In this document: in pieces, positions 39,593 to 51,679 of the stretch | How positions within the stretch are numbered: position 1 is the first letter of the stretch | How the letters are laid out: the number at the start of each line of letters is the position of its first letter | Translations under genes and position numbers: made by a program | Assembly (NCBI RefSeq): GCF_001439785.1 | Contig: NZ_JYLI01000003.1 | Span: 186,001-250,000 of the forward strand | From: Pseudomonas poae | GTDB lineage: Bacteria; Pseudomonadota; Gammaproteobacteria; Pseudomonadales; Pseudomonadaceae | DNA: 64,000 bases | Direction: 5' to 3' | Notes under the pieces: model-generated | Databases searched by the model: none | Told to the model about the DNA's origin: nothing | The model's input: only the letters and a program-made list of their open reading frames with translations

Positions 39593-40567
39593 TTACATCA
39601 CTCCCGCACGCAGCAAGTCGTGCATGTTCAGGGCGCCAATCGGGCGGTCGTCGGCATTGACCACCACCAGCGCGCCGATCTTGTGGTCTTCCATGATCTT
39701 CAGCGCTTCGGCTGCCAGCATCTCGGGGCGTGCCGTCTTGCCGTGGGGTGTCATCACGTCGTCAATGGTGGCCGTGTGGATATCAATGGTGCGGTCCAGG
39801 GTGCGGCGCAGGTCGCCGTCAGTGAACACGCCGGCCAGTCGCCCGTCCGCTTCAAGAATAACGGTCATGCCCAAGCCCTTGCGCGTCATTTCCATCAGCG
39901 CATCTTTTAGCAGCGTGCCGCGTTGGACGTGGGGCAATTCATCCCCGGAATGCATCACATTTTCCACCTTGAGCAGCAGACGGCGGCCCAGGGCGCCACC
40001 GGGGTGGGAAAATGCAAAGTCCTCGGCGGTGAACCCGCGCGCTTCGAGCAGCGCCACGGCGAGCGCGTCGCCCATCACCAGGGTGGCGGTGGTGGAAGAC
40101 GTCGGCGCCAGGTTGAGCGGGCAGGCCTCGTGGGTCACGTGTACGTTCAGATTGACTTCGGCAGCCTTGGCCAGTGTCGACTCCGGGTTGCCGGTGATGC
40201 TGATCATCTGGATGCCCAGGCGTTTGATCAGCGGCAGCAGGGTCACGATTTCGTTGGTGGTGCCAGAGTTGGACAGGGCCAGGATCACGTCGTCGCGGGT
40301 GATCATGCCCATATCGCCATGACTGGCTTCAGCCGGGTGCACGAAAAACGCAGTGGTGCCGGTGCTTGCCAGGGTGGCGGCAATTTTATTGCCAACGTGG
40401 CCGGATTTGCCCATGCCGACCACCACAACGCGGCCCTTGCTGGCCAGAATCAGCTCGCAGGCGCGTACGAAATCCGCGTCGATATGGGCCAGCAGGCCTT
40501 CTACGGCCTCAAGCTCCAGGCGGATCGTACGTTGTGCGGATTGAATGAGGTCGCTGGATTGGCTCAT
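39593..40567 (-). CDS. kdsD: Arabinose-5-phosphate isomerase
   Basis: KdsD converts ribulose-5-phosphate to arabinose-5-phosphate, the first dedicated step of Kdo synthesis. The 324-residue product has a SIS domain (about 35-175, with GMGKSGHVGNKIAATLAST) and two C-terminal CBS domains (about 205-320). The ATG at 40567 (MSQSSDLIQSAQ) is used; 21 more in-frame codons upstream look unrelated to the family. It is the first gene of the kdsDC-lptCAB unit. Confidence 0.97.
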   Translation of the reverse strand: MSQSSDLIQSAQRTIRLELEAVEGLLAHIDADFVRACELILASKGRVVVVGMGKSGHVGNKIAATLASTGTTAFFVHPAEASHGDMGMITRDDVILALSNSGTTNEIVTLLPLIKRLGIQMISITGNPESTLAKAAEVNLNVHVTHEACPLNLAPTSSTTATLVMGDALAVALLEARGFTAEDFAFSHPGGALGRRLLLKVENVMHSGDELPHVQRGTLLKDALMEMTRKGLGMTVILEADGRLAGVFTDGDLRRTLDRTIDIHTATIDDVMTPHGKTARPEMLAAEALKIMEDHKIGALVVVNADDRPIGALNMHDLLRAGVM

Positions 40568-40873
40568 GTCTGAAGTCGTATAGCCTGACGAAAAGTCGGC
40601 GATTATAGCGGTAATGAACAATTCCCTCACGCTAGTTCGTCAGGCTTTATTCGATGGGCTCAAATTTACACTCAGTTACATACCTCGCGTTTTTTTCGCT
40701 GTCCTGATTCTGAACGAGCGATGTTCCGGCCTTGGGGGCTCTGCACCAGCGGTGATATAGTTCGCCGCTTGTTCGGCCCGCCCAGTGCACGCGGCTATTT
40801 ATATTGCGCAAGCGTGCAAACGTTTGTCGTTCACGTGGTGTCTGAGTGTGAGTCCGCATCCCAAGGAGTTTAG
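40568..40873. other. Divergent intergenic region between kdsD and mlaF
   Basis: A gene-free stretch of 306 bases between two divergently transcribed essential-type operons. It must contain the promoters of both kdsD and mlaF. It includes an AT-rich part (CTATTTATATTGCGC near 40792-40806) close to mlaF. I see no clear repeat, terminator or convincing small gene; the short leftward reading frame at 40647-40859 has no recognisable features. Confidence 0.6.
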
Positions 40874-41683
40874 ATGAGTGCCGATAACGCCTACGCGGTC
40901 GAGCTGAAGGGCCTTTCCTTCAAGCGCGGGACGCGCAGCATCTTCAATAACGTCGATATTCGCATTCCCCGCGGCAAGGTCACGGGCATCATGGGGCCTT
41001 CCGGTTGCGGCAAGACCACCCTGTTGCGTCTGATGGGCATGCAGTTGCGGCCCAGCGCGGGCGAAGTGTGGGTCAACGGCCAGAACCTGCCGACGCTGTC
41101 GCGCAGCGATCTGTTCGACGCGCGCAAGCACATGGGCGTGCTGTTCCAGAGCGGCGCGCTGTTCACGGACCTGGACGTTTTCGAGAACGTGGCCTTCCCG
41201 CTGCGGGTGCACACCCAGCTGTCCGACGAGATGATTCGCGACATCGTGTTGTTGAAACTGCAGGCCGTCGGCCTTCGCGGTGCCATCGACCTGATGCCCG
41301 ACGAACTGTCCGGCGGCATGAAGCGCCGTGTCGCGCTGGCGCGAGCCATTGCGCTGGATCCGCAGATCCTCATGTACGACGAGCCTTTCGTTGGTCAGGA
41401 CCCGATCGCCATGGGCGTGCTGGTGCGTCTGATCCGTCTGCTTAACGATGCGCTGGGCATCACCAGTATCGTGGTGTCCCACGACCTGGCCGAAACCGCG
41501 AGCATCGCCGACTACCTGTATGTAGTCGGCGATGGTCAGGTGCTGGGGCAGGGCACGCCCGAAGAGCTGATGAACGCCGACAACCCGCGCATTCGTCAAT
41601 TCATGACCGGTGATCCCGACGGTCCGGTGCCCTTTCATTTTCCGGCAGCGGATTACCGCTCAGACCTTCTGGGGAAGCGTTGA
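40874..41683 (+). CDS. mlaF: Phospholipid ABC transporter ATP-binding protein MlaF (Ttg2A)
   Basis: This ATPase powers the MlaFEDB complex, which moves phospholipids between the inner membrane and the periplasmic carrier MlaC to keep outer-membrane asymmetry. The 269-residue product has Walker [10 protein letters not shown] (41-49), signature [14 protein letters not shown] and the Walker B-like [10 protein letters not shown]. In P. putida the same genes were named ttg2 for toluene tolerance. Its stop overlaps the mlaE start. AAGGAG precedes the ATG. Confidence 0.97.
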   Translation: MSADNAYAVELKGLSFKRGTRSIFNNVDIRIPRGKVTGIMGPSGCGKTTLLRLMGMQLRPSAGEVWVNGQNLPTLSRSDLFDARKHMGVLFQSGALFTDLDVFENVAFPLRVHTQLSDEMIRDIVLLKLQAVGLRGAIDLMPDELSGGMKRRVALARAIALDPQILMYDEPFVGQDPIAMGVLVRLIRLLNDALGITSIVVSHDLAETASIADYLYVVGDGQVLGQGTPEELMNADNPRIRQFMTGDPDGPVPFHFPAADYRSDLLGKR

Positions 41684-42480
41684 TGCGCAAGACATCTCTC
41701 ATCGAGAAGGTCCGCCTTTTCGGTCGGTCCGGCATCGATATCATCGAAGTGCTGGGTCGTTCGACCATTTTCCTGTTCCATGCCCTGCTGGGGCGCGGTG
41801 GCATCGGCGGGGGCTTTGGCCTGCTGATCAAGCAATTGCACGCCGTGGGCGTGATGTCGCTGGTCATCATCGTGGTGTCCGGGGTGTTCATCGGCATGGT
41901 GCTGGCGCTGCAAGGGTTCAACATCCTTTCAAGCTACGGCTCGGAACAGGCGGTGGGCCAGATGGTTGCCCTGACGCTGTTGCGTGAGCTGGGGCCGGTG
42001 GTTACCGCGCTGCTGTTTGCCGGGCGCGCAGGTTCTGCGTTGACCGCCGAAATTGGCAACATGAAATCCACCGAGCAGTTGTCCAGCCTGGAAATGATCG
42101 GCGTGGACCCGCTCAAGTACATCGTTGCCCCGCGCCTGTGGGCCGGCTTCATTTCCCTGCCGTTGCTGGCGATGATTTTCAGCGTGGTGGGTATCTGGGG
42201 CGGTTCGTGGGTGGCGGTGGACTGGCTGGGCGTCTATGACGGTTCCTACTGGGCCAACATGCAAAACAGCGTGACCTTCACGGGTGACGTGCTCAACGGC
42301 ATCATAAAGAGCATTGTCTTCGCGTTTGTCGTGACCTGGATTGCCGTATTCCAAGGCTATGACTGTGAGCCCACATCCGAGGGGATCAGCCGTGCCACCA
42401 CCAAGACCGTTGTGTACGCCTCGCTGGCGGTACTGGGCCTTGACTTCATTTTGACCGCCTTGATGTTTGGAGACTTCTGA
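41683..42480 (+). CDS. mlaE: Phospholipid ABC transporter permease MlaE (Ttg2B)
   Basis: This 265-residue permease of the MlaE family has an N-terminal amphipathic helix and about five membrane helices, with the conserved [18 protein letters not shown] and [22 protein letters not shown] segments. The ATG at 41683 overlaps the mlaF stop; the in-frame TTG one codon earlier is unlikely. It ends with a one-base overlap into mlaD. Confidence 0.97.
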   Translation: MRKTSLIEKVRLFGRSGIDIIEVLGRSTIFLFHALLGRGGIGGGFGLLIKQLHAVGVMSLVIIVVSGVFIGMVLALQGFNILSSYGSEQAVGQMVALTLLRELGPVVTALLFAGRAGSALTAEIGNMKSTEQLSSLEMIGVDPLKYIVAPRLWAGFISLPLLAMIFSVVGIWGGSWVAVDWLGVYDGSYWANMQNSVTFTGDVLNGIIKSIVFAFVVTWIAVFQGYDCEPTSEGISRATTKTVVYASLAVLGLDFILTALMFGDF

Positions 42481-42947
42481 TGCAAAACCGCACTGTGGAA
42501 ATCGGTGTCGGCCTTTTCTTGCTGGCTGGCATCCTGGCTTTACTGTTGCTGGCCCTGCGGGTCAGCGGTCTTTCGGCCAGCCCCACCGCCGATACCTATA
42601 AACTTTACGCATACTTCGACAATATCGCCGGTTTGACGGTCAGAGCTAAAGTGACCATGGCCGGTGTCACCATCGGCAAGGTCACGGCAATCGATCTGGA
42701 CCGCGACAGCTTCACCGGGCGAGTGACGATGCAACTGGACAAGAAGGTGGATAACCTGCCGACTGACTCCACGGCATCTATCCTTACTGCGGGTTTGCTG
42801 GGCGAAAAGTACATCGGTGTCAGCGTGGGTGGGGAAACAGCCCTGCTCAAGGATGGTTCGACCATCCACGACACGCAGTCGTCGCTGGTGCTTGAAGACC
42901 TGATCGGTAAGTTCCTGCTCAACACGGTCAATAAAGACGCCAAATGA
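42480..42947 (+). CDS. mlaD: Phospholipid-binding MCE protein MlaD (Ttg2C)
   Basis: This 155-residue substrate-binding subunit has an N-terminal transmembrane helix (about 5-27) and an MCE domain (about 38-118, with AYFDNIAGLTVRAKVTMAGV). It forms a hexameric ring on the periplasmic face of MlaFEDB. It overlaps mlaE by one base. Confidence 0.97.
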   Translation: MQNRTVEIGVGLFLLAGILALLLLALRVSGLSASPTADTYKLYAYFDNIAGLTVRAKVTMAGVTIGKVTAIDLDRDSFTGRVTMQLDKKVDNLPTDSTASILTAGLLGEKYIGVSVGGETALLKDGSTIHDTQSSLVLEDLIGKFLLNTVNKDAK

Positions 42948-42958
42948 GGAATCTGTTC

Positions 42959-43606
42959 ATGATCTCTACCTTGCGACGTGGCCTGCTGGTACTGCTTGCA
43001 GCGTTGCCGCTGATGGCAAACGCGGCAGGTTCTGCCCACGACCTGGTGCAGGACACGACCAACAAGATGTTGGCTGACCTGACGGCCAACAAAGAAAAGT
43101 ACAAACAGGACCCGAGCCAGTTTTACAACGCGCTCAATACCATCGTGGGCCCCGTGGTGGATGCCGAAGGCATCTCCCGCAGCATCATGACGGTGAAGTA
43201 TTCGCGCAAGGCCACCCCGGCGCAGATGCAGACCTTCCAGGAAAACTTCAAGCGCGGGCTGTTCCAGTTCTACGGTAACGCCTTGCTCGAGTACAACAAC
43301 CAGGGCATCACCGTGGCCCCGGCCGGCGACGAATCGGGTGACCGCACCAGCGTCAACATGAGCGTCAAGGGCAACAACGGCGCGGTTTACCCTGTGCAGT
43401 ACACGCTGGAGAAGGTCAAGGGCGAGTGGAAGCTGCGCAACGTGATCATCAATGGCATCAACATTGGCAAACTGTTCCGTGACCAGTTCGCCGACGCGAT
43501 GCAGCGCAATGGCAACGACCTGGACAAGACCATCAATGGCTGGGCCGGTGAAGTGGCCAAGGCCAAGGAAACTTCCGACAAGGAAGCCGGGAAGTCTGCG
43601 CAATGA
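42959..43606 (+). CDS. mlaC: Periplasmic phospholipid carrier MlaC (Ttg2D)
   Basis: This soluble periplasmic protein shuttles phospholipid between the MlaA-OmpC complex and MlaD. The product is 215 residues with a signal peptide (MISTLRRGLLVLLAALPLMANA) and the Tol_Tol_Ttg2 domain. Two starts are possible: ATG 42944, overlapping the mlaD stop, and ATG 42959, with TGAGGA 8 bases upstream. The second gives a cleaner signal peptide and is preferred. Confidence 0.95.
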   Translation: MISTLRRGLLVLLAALPLMANAAGSAHDLVQDTTNKMLADLTANKEKYKQDPSQFYNALNTIVGPVVDAEGISRSIMTVKYSRKATPAQMQTFQENFKRGLFQFYGNALLEYNNQGITVAPAGDESGDRTSVNMSVKGNNGAVYPVQYTLEKVKGEWKLRNVIINGINIGKLFRDQFADAMQRNGNDLDKTINGWAGEVAKAKETSDKEAGKSAQ

Positions 43607-43908
43607 CCGAGTCGGCTGTTCGTATCGGCGCTGCCGGCGAGCTGTTCCTCAGTGGTGTGCTGGATTACCGCACCGGGCCTGACCTGCGCAAGCAGGGCCA
43701 GGCGCTGATCAAGGCCAGCGACGCACCTGCAGTGGTGCTTGATTGCTCGGCGGTGACCAAGTCGAGCAGCGTGGGCCTGTCCTTGCTACTGTGCTTCATG
43801 CGTGATGCCGAAGCGGCCAACAAGCCATTCAGCATTCGTGCGTTGCCTGAGGACATGCGCGAGATCGCCGAAGTTTCCGGTCTGACCGAGCTGTTGGCGC
43901 ATCCTTAA
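43603..43908 (+). CDS. mlaB: STAS-domain protein MlaB
   Basis: This 101-residue cytoplasmic STAS protein binds MlaF and is needed for stability and activity of the transporter. The conserved VLDCSAVTKSSSVGLSLLL segment contains the family's Thr/Ser region. It overlaps mlaC by four bases (ATGA). A terminator follows. Confidence 0.93.
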   Translation: MTESAVRIGAAGELFLSGVLDYRTGPDLRKQGQALIKASDAPAVVLDCSAVTKSSSVGLSLLLCFMRDAEAANKPFSIRALPEDMREIAEVSGLTELLAHP

Positions 43909-43923
43909 TACACGTTATTACAG

Positions 43924-43976
43924 AAGCCCCCCGTCAGAGTCCTGCTATGCGGGGTTCGCAGGCGCGGGGCTTTTTT
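43924..43976 (+). terminator. Rho-independent terminator after mlaB
   Basis: AAGCCCC at 43924-43930 pairs with GGGGCTT at 43966-43972, with additional pairing inside, and a run of six T follows. It separates the mla genes from ibaG-murA. Confidence 0.8.
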
Positions 43977-44022
43977 GTATGATGTGCGACCCGTGCGCAC
44001 TGGGCGCCGATAGAGGTTGAAC

Positions 44023-45551
<1,529 letters not shown>

Positions 45552-45612
45552 CCCTGGCGCATTAACACCGTCACTGCTCCGGCGAGCAGGTTTTATGTGG
45601 CTGGCGGGCTTG

Positions 45613-45705
45613 TGTGGCGAGCGGGCTTGCCCCGCGTTGGACTGCGCAGCAGTCCCGTTTTTGGGTCGCTACGCAACCCAGCGCGGTGCAACCTCGCTCG
45701 CCACA
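45613..45705. repeat. REPIN-like element, GCGGGCTTGCCCCGCG family
   Basis: TGTGGCGAGCGGGCTTGCCC at the left and CCTCGCTCGCCACA at the right are inverted around a central part that includes ACTGCGCAGCAGT and TGGGTCGCTACGCAACCCA, both able to form hairpins. This family differs from the other REPs in the window. It lies in the 282-base gap between murA and hisG. Confidence 0.7.
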
Positions 45706-45833
45706 GGCAGGTGCTTGCCGTTATGTGGCCGGTGTGCTGAATTTGTTTCAAATCGGGGCTGTCATGGCCTCGATCTGTGTCTGGCGCCCTTTGCGACCAG
45801 ACCGCAATCGCCTGATGAAGGACTGACGTTTCC

Positions 45834-46469
45834 ATGTTGACCATCGCACTGTCCAAGGGCCGCATCCTTGACGACACGTTGCCGCTGCTGGCTGAAGCGG
45901 GCATCGTGCCGACCGAGAATCCGGACAAGAGCCGCAAGCTGATCATCCCCACGACCCAGGACGACGTGCGCCTGTTGATCGTGCGGGCAACCGACGTGCC
46001 GACCTACGTCGAGCATGGCGCGGCCGACCTTGGCGTTGCCGGCAAGGACGTGCTGATGGAGTACGGTGGCCAGGGCCTGTATGAGCCGCTGGACCTGCGC
46101 ATTGCCCTGTGCAAGCTGATGACCGCCGGCCGTGTTGGTGATGTCGAGCCGAAAGGCCGTCTGCGGGTCGCCACCAAGTTCGTCAACGTTGCCAAGCGCT
46201 ACTACGCCGAACAAGGCCGCCAGGTCGATATCATCAAGCTCTACGGCTCCATGGAGCTGGCGCCGCTGATCGGCTTGGCCGACAAGATCATCGACGTGGT
46301 CGACACCGGCAACACCCTGCGTGCCAACGGGCTTGAACCCCAGGATTTCATTGCCGACATCAGCTCCCGGCTGATCGTCAACAAAGCCTCCATGAAGATG
46401 CAGCATGCTCGTATCCAGGCGTTGATCGATACCCTGCGCAAGGCAGTGGAGTCGCGACACCGCGGTTGA
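45834..46469 (+). CDS. hisG: ATP phosphoribosyltransferase, short catalytic subunit
   Basis: HisG condenses ATP and PRPP in the first step of histidine synthesis. At 211 residues this is the short (HisGS) form, lacking the C-terminal regulatory domain, so it should need HisZ for activity and feedback control; no hisZ is in this window. Conserved parts are [19 protein letters not shown] and the PRPP loop [18 protein letters not shown] precedes the ATG. Confidence 0.97.
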   Translation: MLTIALSKGRILDDTLPLLAEAGIVPTENPDKSRKLIIPTTQDDVRLLIVRATDVPTYVEHGAADLGVAGKDVLMEYGGQGLYEPLDLRIALCKLMTAGRVGDVEPKGRLRVATKFVNVAKRYYAEQGRQVDIIKLYGSMELAPLIGLADKIIDVVDTGNTLRANGLEPQDFIADISSRLIVNKASMKMQHARIQALIDTLRKAVESRHRG

Positions 46470-46597
46470 CTCACCCGCGTAGCCCAACGGCTGCGCCCGT
46501 CTATCCGCCTCATAGCCAGAATTCTCAGGTGCCCAAGCGGAAACGACTGCTAGTTTAGGGCGCCTGAGTTTTTGCCAATTCTATTGAGGCCCTCGCT

Positions 46598-47917
46598 ATG
46601 ACCACGTCCACTGCAATTGCCCGACTCAACGCTGCCGACCCGGATTTCGCCCATCATCTGGATCATCTGCTGAGCTGGGAAAGCGTGTCCGACGACTCGG
46701 TCAACGGGCGAGTGCTGGACATCATCAAGGCCGTGCGCGAGCGCGGTGACGCGGCACTGGTGGACTTCACCCGCCAGTTCGATGGCCTGGACGTCAAGTC
46801 CATGGCCGACCTGATCCTGCCCCGCGAGCGCCTGGAGCTTGCGTTGACACGCATCACCGGCCCGCAGCGCGAAGCCCTGGAAGTGGCGGCGGCGCGGGTG
46901 CGCAGCTACCACGAAAAGCAGAAGCAGGATTCCTGGAGCTACACCGAGGCCGACGGCACCGTGCTCGGCCAGAAGGTCACGCCACTGGACCGTGCCGGCC
47001 TGTACGTGCCGGGCGGTAAGGCGTCGTACCCGTCTTCGGTATTGATGAATGCGATTCCGGCCAAAGTGGCGGGCGTGACCGAAGTGGTCATGGTGGTGCC
47101 GACCCCGCGTGGCGAAATCAACGAGCTGGTGCTGGCAGCGGCCTGCATCGCTGGCGTCGACCGCGTGTTCACCATTGGCGGCGCCCAGGCGGTTGCGGCC
47201 CTGGCCTATGGCACCGAGAGCGTGCCGAAGGTCGACAAGGTGGTCGGCCCCGGCAACATCTATGTGGCCACCGCCAAGCGCCATGTGTTCGGTCAGGTCG
47301 GTATCGACATGATCGCCGGCCCCTCGGAAATCCTGGTGGTATGCGATGGCCAGACCGATCCGGACTGGATTGCCATGGACCTGTTCTCCCAGGCCGAGCA
47401 CGACGAGGACGCCCAGGCGATCCTGGTCTGCCCGGACGCAGAGTTCCTCGACAAGGTCGCCGCCAGCATCGCCAAGCTGCTGCCGACCATGGAGCGCGCC
47501 GAGATCATCGAGAAGTCGATCAATGGCCGTGGCGCGTTGATCCTGGTGCGCGACATGGAGCAAGCCATCGAAGTGGCCAACCGCATCGCGCCGGAGCACC
47601 TGGAGCTGTCCGTGGCCGATCCGCAAGCCTGGCTGCCGTCGATTCGTCATGCCGGTGCGATCTTCATGGGTCGCCACACCAGCGAGGCGCTGGGCGACTA
47701 CTGCGCAGGTCCCAACCACGTGCTGCCCACCTCCGGCACGGCGCGTTTCTCGTCGCCGCTGGGGGTGTATGACTTCCAGAAGCGCTCGTCGATCATCTTC
47801 TGCTCGCCACAAGGCGCCTCCGAACTGGGCAAGACCGCGTCGGTACTGGCCCGTGGCGAATCCCTGAGCGCCCACGCGCGCAGCGCCGAATACCGCATCC
47901 TTGAAGAGGGGAAATAA
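46598..47917 (+). CDS. hisD: Histidinol dehydrogenase
   Basis: This zinc enzyme makes two successive NAD-dependent oxidations of histidinol to histidine. The 439-residue product shows [18 protein letters not shown] and GPSEILVV, with zinc/catalytic residues in [10 protein letters not shown] and the APEHLEL segment. It lies 128 bases after hisG and 3 bases before hisC. Confidence 0.98.
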   Translation: MTTSTAIARLNAADPDFAHHLDHLLSWESVSDDSVNGRVLDIIKAVRERGDAALVDFTRQFDGLDVKSMADLILPRERLELALTRITGPQREALEVAAARVRSYHEKQKQDSWSYTEADGTVLGQKVTPLDRAGLYVPGGKASYPSSVLMNAIPAKVAGVTEVVMVVPTPRGEINELVLAAACIAGVDRVFTIGGAQAVAALAYGTESVPKVDKVVGPGNIYVATAKRHVFGQVGIDMIAGPSEILVVCDGQTDPDWIAMDLFSQAEHDEDAQAILVCPDAEFLDKVAASIAKLLPTMERAEIIEKSINGRGALILVRDMEQAIEVANRIAPEHLELSVADPQAWLPSIRHAGAIFMGRHTSEALGDYCAGPNHVLPTSGTARFSSPLGVYDFQKRSSIIFCSPQGASELGKTASVLARGESLSAHARSAEYRILEEGK

Positions 47918-47920
47918 CCC

Positions 47921-48973
47921 ATGAGCAAATTCTGGAGCCCCTTCGTCAAGGACCTGGTGCCTTACGTGCCCGGCGAACAGCCCAAGCTGACCAAACTGGT
48001 CAAGCTCAACACCAATGAAAACCCCTACGGTCCATCGCCCAAGGCGCTGGCGGCGATGCAGGCCGAGTTGAACGACAATCTGCGCCTGTACCCGGACCCC
48101 AACAGCGACCTGCTCAAGCAGGCCGTGGCCGACTATTACCAGATCGATGCCGGCAAGGTGTTCCTCGGCAACGGCTCCGACGAGGTGCTGGCGCATATCT
48201 TCCACGGTCTGTTCCAACACCACATGCCGCTGCTGTTCCCGGATATCAGCTACAGCTTTTATCCGGTGTACTGCGGCCTCTATGGCATCCAGTCGGCCCC
48301 GGTGCCGCTGGACGAACAGTTCCAGATTCGCGCGGCGGATTACGCCAGGCCCAACGGCGGGATCATCTTCCCCAACCCGAACGCCCCGACCGGCTGCGTG
48401 CTGGCCCTGGACGCCGTGGAACAGATCCTCAAGGCCAGCCCCGACTCGGTGGTGGTGGTCGATGAAGCCTATATCGATTTCGGCGGCGACACCGCCATCA
48501 GCCTGGTAGATCGCTACGCGAACCTGCTGGTGACACAGACCCTGTCCAAGTCGCGCTCACTGGCCGGTTTGCGCGTGGGCCTTGCCGTGGGCCATCCGGA
48601 TTTGATCGAGGCGCTGGAGCGGGTCAAGAACAGCTTCAACTCCTACCCGCTCGATCGCCTGGCGATTGCCGGCGCGGCGGCGGCGTTCAAGGACCGTGAG
48701 TATTTCGACAAGACCTGCCAGTTGGTGATCGACAGCCGTGAGACGCTGGTGGCGCAATTGGAAGGGAAGGGCTTTGAAGTGTTGCCGTCGGCGGCCAACT
48801 TCATCTTCGCCCGTCACCCCCGGCATGATGCGGCTGGTCTGGCTGCGAAGCTGCGTGAGCAAGGGGTGATCGTGCGGCACTTCAAGCAGGCGCGGATTGC
48901 CCAGTTCCTGCGGATCAGCATTGGCACGCCTGAGCAGAACCAGGCGCTGATCGATGGGCTCGGCGAACTCTGA
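47921..48973 (+). CDS. hisC: Histidinol-phosphate aminotransferase
   Basis: This PLP-dependent class II aminotransferase converts imidazole-acetol phosphate to histidinol phosphate. The 350-residue product has [13 protein letters not shown] at the N-terminus, the NPNAPTG motif, and the PLP lysine at about 210 ([13 protein letters not shown]). It starts 3 bases after hisD. A solitary REP hairpin follows. Confidence 0.97.
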   Translation: MSKFWSPFVKDLVPYVPGEQPKLTKLVKLNTNENPYGPSPKALAAMQAELNDNLRLYPDPNSDLLKQAVADYYQIDAGKVFLGNGSDEVLAHIFHGLFQHHMPLLFPDISYSFYPVYCGLYGIQSAPVPLDEQFQIRAADYARPNGGIIFPNPNAPTGCVLALDAVEQILKASPDSVVVVDEAYIDFGGDTAISLVDRYANLLVTQTLSKSRSLAGLRVGLAVGHPDLIEALERVKNSFNSYPLDRLAIAGAAAAFKDREYFDKTCQLVIDSRETLVAQLEGKGFEVLPSAANFIFARHPRHDAAGLAAKLREQGVIVRHFKQARIAQFLRISIGTPEQNQALIDGLGEL

Positions 48974-48991
48974 CAGACGCTGAAAATCAAA

Positions 48992-49019
48992 TGTGGGAGC
49001 TGGCTTGCCAGCTCCCACA
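48992..49019. repeat. Solitary REP hairpin, possible terminator
   Basis: A 13-bp perfect stem (TGTGGGAGCTGGC with GCCAGCTCCCACA) and a two-base loop sit between the convergent hisC and uraA genes. It is a collapsed single REP unit rather than a REPIN pair, and has no T-run. Confidence 0.75.
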
Positions 49020-49038
49020 CTGATTTGCGTTTAGTCAG

Positions 49039-50313
49039 TTACAGCAGCGGCTCATCCGGCTTCTTGTGCTTCCAGCCATCATTGCCCGGCAGCAGCAGGT
49101 TCAAACCAATTGCCACCACGGCACACAGGGCGATGCCCTTGAGGCCGAAGTCGTCCGGGCCGGTGCCGGTGCCGACCAGCACGCCGCCAATTCCGAACAC
49201 CAGGGTCACCGACACAATCACCAGATTGCGCGCCTCGCCCAGGTCGATCCTGTGACGGATCAATGTGTTCATGCCCACCGCGGCAATCGAGCCGAACAGC
49301 AGGCACAGGATCCCGCCCATCACCGGCACCGGAATGCTCTGCAGTAGGGCGCCGAACTTGCCGATAAACGCCAGGCTGATGGCGAATACCGCCGCCCAGG
49401 TCATGATCTTCGGGTTGTAGTTCTTGGTCAGCATCACCGCGCCGGTCACTTCGGCGTAGGTGGTGTTCGGCGGGCCGCCGAACAGGCCGGCGGCCGTGGT
49501 GGCGATGCCGTCACCCAGCAGGGTGCGATGCAGGCCGGGCTTCTTCAGGTAGTCGCGACCGGTCACGCTGCCCACCGCAATCACACCGCCGATGTGTTCG
49601 ATCGCCGGGGCCAGGGCCACCGGGACGATGAACAGGATTGCCTGCCAGTTGAACTCCGGCGCGGTGAAGTGGGGCAGGGCGAACCAGGGCGCGGCGGCGA
49701 TTTTGGCCGTGTCGACCACGCCGAAATAGAACGCCATGGCAAAGCCCACGAGTACGCCGGAAATGATCGGCACCAGGCGGAAAATGCCCTTGCCGAACAC
49801 CGCCACGATCAACGTGGTCAGCAGCGCCGGCATCGAGATCATCATTGCCGTCTGATAATGAATCAGCTCGGCACCGTCACCGGACTTGCCCATCGCCATG
49901 TTCGCTGCAATCGGCGCCATGGCCAGGCCGATGGAGATGATCACCGGGCCAATCACCACCGGCGGCAGCAGGCGGTCGATAAAACCGGTGCCTTTGATCT
50001 TCACGGCCAGGCCGAGGAAGGTGTACACGAAACCGGCCGCCATCACCCCGCCCATGGTCGCCGCGAGGCCGAACTGGCCCTTGGCGAGAATGATCGGCGT
50101 GATGAACGCAAAGCTCGATGCCAGGAACACCGGCACCTGTCGCCCGGTCACCACCTGGAACAACAGCGTGCCCAGGCCAGCGGTGAACAGTGCGACGTTT
50201 GGATCAAGGCCGGTGATCAGCGGCATCAACACCAGCGCGCCAAATGCCACGAAGAGCATCTGTGCGCCAGACAGGATCTGGCGCCAAAGCGGGTCGTTGA
50301 ATTCATCCTGCAT
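49039..50313 (-). CDS. uraA: Uracil permease (NCS2 family)
   Basis: This 424-residue nucleobase:cation symporter has about 14 helices and the NCS2 motif GGPPNTTYAEVTGAVMLTKN split over helix 10 and its loop. Together with Upp it takes up and traps uracil. A GTG at 50319 overlaps the upp stop; the ATG at 50313, with AAGGA upstream, is chosen. It lies downstream of upp on the same strand. Confidence 0.95.
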   Translation of the reverse strand: MQDEFNDPLWRQILSGAQMLFVAFGALVLMPLITGLDPNVALFTAGLGTLLFQVVTGRQVPVFLASSFAFITPIILAKGQFGLAATMGGVMAAGFVYTFLGLAVKIKGTGFIDRLLPPVVIGPVIISIGLAMAPIAANMAMGKSGDGAELIHYQTAMMISMPALLTTLIVAVFGKGIFRLVPIISGVLVGFAMAFYFGVVDTAKIAAAPWFALPHFTAPEFNWQAILFIVPVALAPAIEHIGGVIAVGSVTGRDYLKKPGLHRTLLGDGIATTAAGLFGGPPNTTYAEVTGAVMLTKNYNPKIMTWAAVFAISLAFIGKFGALLQSIPVPVMGGILCLLFGSIAAVGMNTLIRHRIDLGEARNLVIVSVTLVFGIGGVLVGTGTGPDDFGLKGIALCAVVAIGLNLLLPGNDGWKHKKPDEPLL

Positions 50314-50315
50314 GG

Positions 50316-50954
50316 TCACGCGTCCTTCTGCTTGGTGCCGAAGATTTTGTCCCCGGCATCGCCCAGGCCCGGGATGATGTAGCCGTGTTCGTTGAGGCGC
50401 TCGTCGATGGAGGCCGTGTAGATCTGCACATCCGGGTGCGCTTTCTCGACGGCGGCGATGCCTTCGGGCGCGGCGACCAGCACCATGGCGCGAATGTCTT
50501 TGCAGCCGGCCTTTTTCAGCAGGTCGATGGTGGCGACCATGGAACTGCCGGTGGCGAGCATCGGGTCGATGATCATCGCCAGGCGCTCGTCGATTTCCGG
50601 AACGAGTTTTTCCAGGTAGGTATGGGCCTGCAGGGTTTCTTCATTGCGGGCCACGCCCACGGCGCTGACTTTGGCGCCCGGGATTAGGCTGAGCACGCCT
50701 TCGAGCATGCCGATACCGGCGCGCAGGATCGGCACCACGGTGATCTTTTTACCGGCGATTTTCTCCACCTGGACGGGACCGGCCCAACCGGGGATCTCGT
50801 AGGTTTCCAGGGGTAAATCCTTGGTGGCTTCGTAAGTGAGCAACGCTCCGACTTCCTGAGCAAGCTCACGGAAGTTCTTCGTGCTGATGTCAGCGCGGCG
50901 CATAAGGCCGAGCTTGTGCTGGATCAGCGGGTGGCGGATCTCGCGAGTGGGCAT
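50316..50954 (-). CDS. upp: Uracil phosphoribosyltransferase
   Basis: This 212-residue salvage enzyme makes UMP from uracil and PRPP. The motif [20 protein letters not shown] is the PRPP loop and [14 protein letters not shown] the uracil-binding C-terminus. The ATG at 50954 ([16 protein letters not shown]) follows GGAG; eight in-frame codons upstream are dismissed. It is the first gene of upp-uraA and is divergent from hpt. Confidence 0.97.
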   Translation of the reverse strand: MPTREIRHPLIQHKLGLMRRADISTKNFRELAQEVGALLTYEATKDLPLETYEIPGWAGPVQVEKIAGKKITVVPILRAGIGMLEGVLSLIPGAKVSAVGVARNEETLQAHTYLEKLVPEIDERLAMIIDPMLATGSSMVATIDLLKKAGCKDIRAMVLVAAPEGIAAVEKAHPDVQIYTASIDERLNEHGYIIPGLGDAGDKIFGTKQKDA

Positions 50955-51118
50955 GGGAAAGGCTCCGGCGGCGGGCAAAAAAACCGGCCTAGATTAATCT
51001 ATCCGAGGGTGATGTCCTATAGACAATCAAGTACGTTAGTCCATAAAGGCTTGAACGTTGCCGCTCACATGCGTACCTTTGCCCGCTTTTCTTGCCACAG
51101 CACCCCTTGGAGAGCGCC

Positions 51119-51676
51119 ATGTCCGCTGATCTCGAGCATATCCGTCAAATCATGCGCGAGGCTGACTGCCTGTACAGCGAAGCGCAAGTCGAAGAGGCGA
51201 TCGCCAAGGTTGGTGCGCACATCAGCCGCGAACTGGCCGACAGCAACCCGGTGGTGTTCTGCGTGATGAACGGTGGCCTGATCTTCGCCGGCAAGCTGCT
51301 CACCCATTTGCAGTTCCCGCTCGAAGCGTCCTACCTGCACGCCACCCGCTATCGCAATGAAACCAGCGGCGGCGACCTGTTCTGGAAGGCCAAACCGGAA
51401 GTTTCGTTCATCGACCGCGACGTGCTGATCATCGACGACATCCTTGATGAAGGTCACACCCTGGGCGCAATCATCGACTTCTGCAAACACGCCGGTGCGC
51501 GTAAAGTGCACACCGCCGTGTTGATCGACAAAGATCACGACCGCAAGGCGCGCCCGGACCTGAAAGCCGATTATGTCGGCCTGCCTTGCATCGACCGCTA
51601 CATCTTCGGTTACGGCATGGATTACAAAGGTTACTGGCGCAACGCTAATGGCATCTACGCCGTCAAAGGGATGTAA
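51119..51676 (+). CDS. hpt: Hypoxanthine-guanine phosphoribosyltransferase
   Basis: This 185-residue purine salvage enzyme has the PRPP-binding motif VLIIDDILDEGHTL and an N-terminal MSADLEHIRQIMREADCLYS, as in pseudomonads. GGAG is 7 bases before the ATG at 51119. It is divergent from upp, so nucleobase salvage genes share one intergenic region of 164 bases. Confidence 0.95.
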   Translation: MSADLEHIRQIMREADCLYSEAQVEEAIAKVGAHISRELADSNPVVFCVMNGGLIFAGKLLTHLQFPLEASYLHATRYRNETSGGDLFWKAKPEVSFIDRDVLIIDDILDEGHTLGAIIDFCKHAGARKVHTAVLIDKDHDRKARPDLKADYVGLPCIDRYIFGYGMDYKGYWRNANGIYAVKGM

Positions 51677-51679
51677 GTC

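Noticed and set aside
43924..43976. Possible small RNA between mlaB and ibaG
   Set aside because: The structure is explained by a terminator of the mla operon; no separate promoter is visible.
46550..48223. 557-codon leftward open frame opposite hisD/hisC
   Set aside because: It spans two genes of well-known families in the other direction; no domain, signal or ribosome site of its own.
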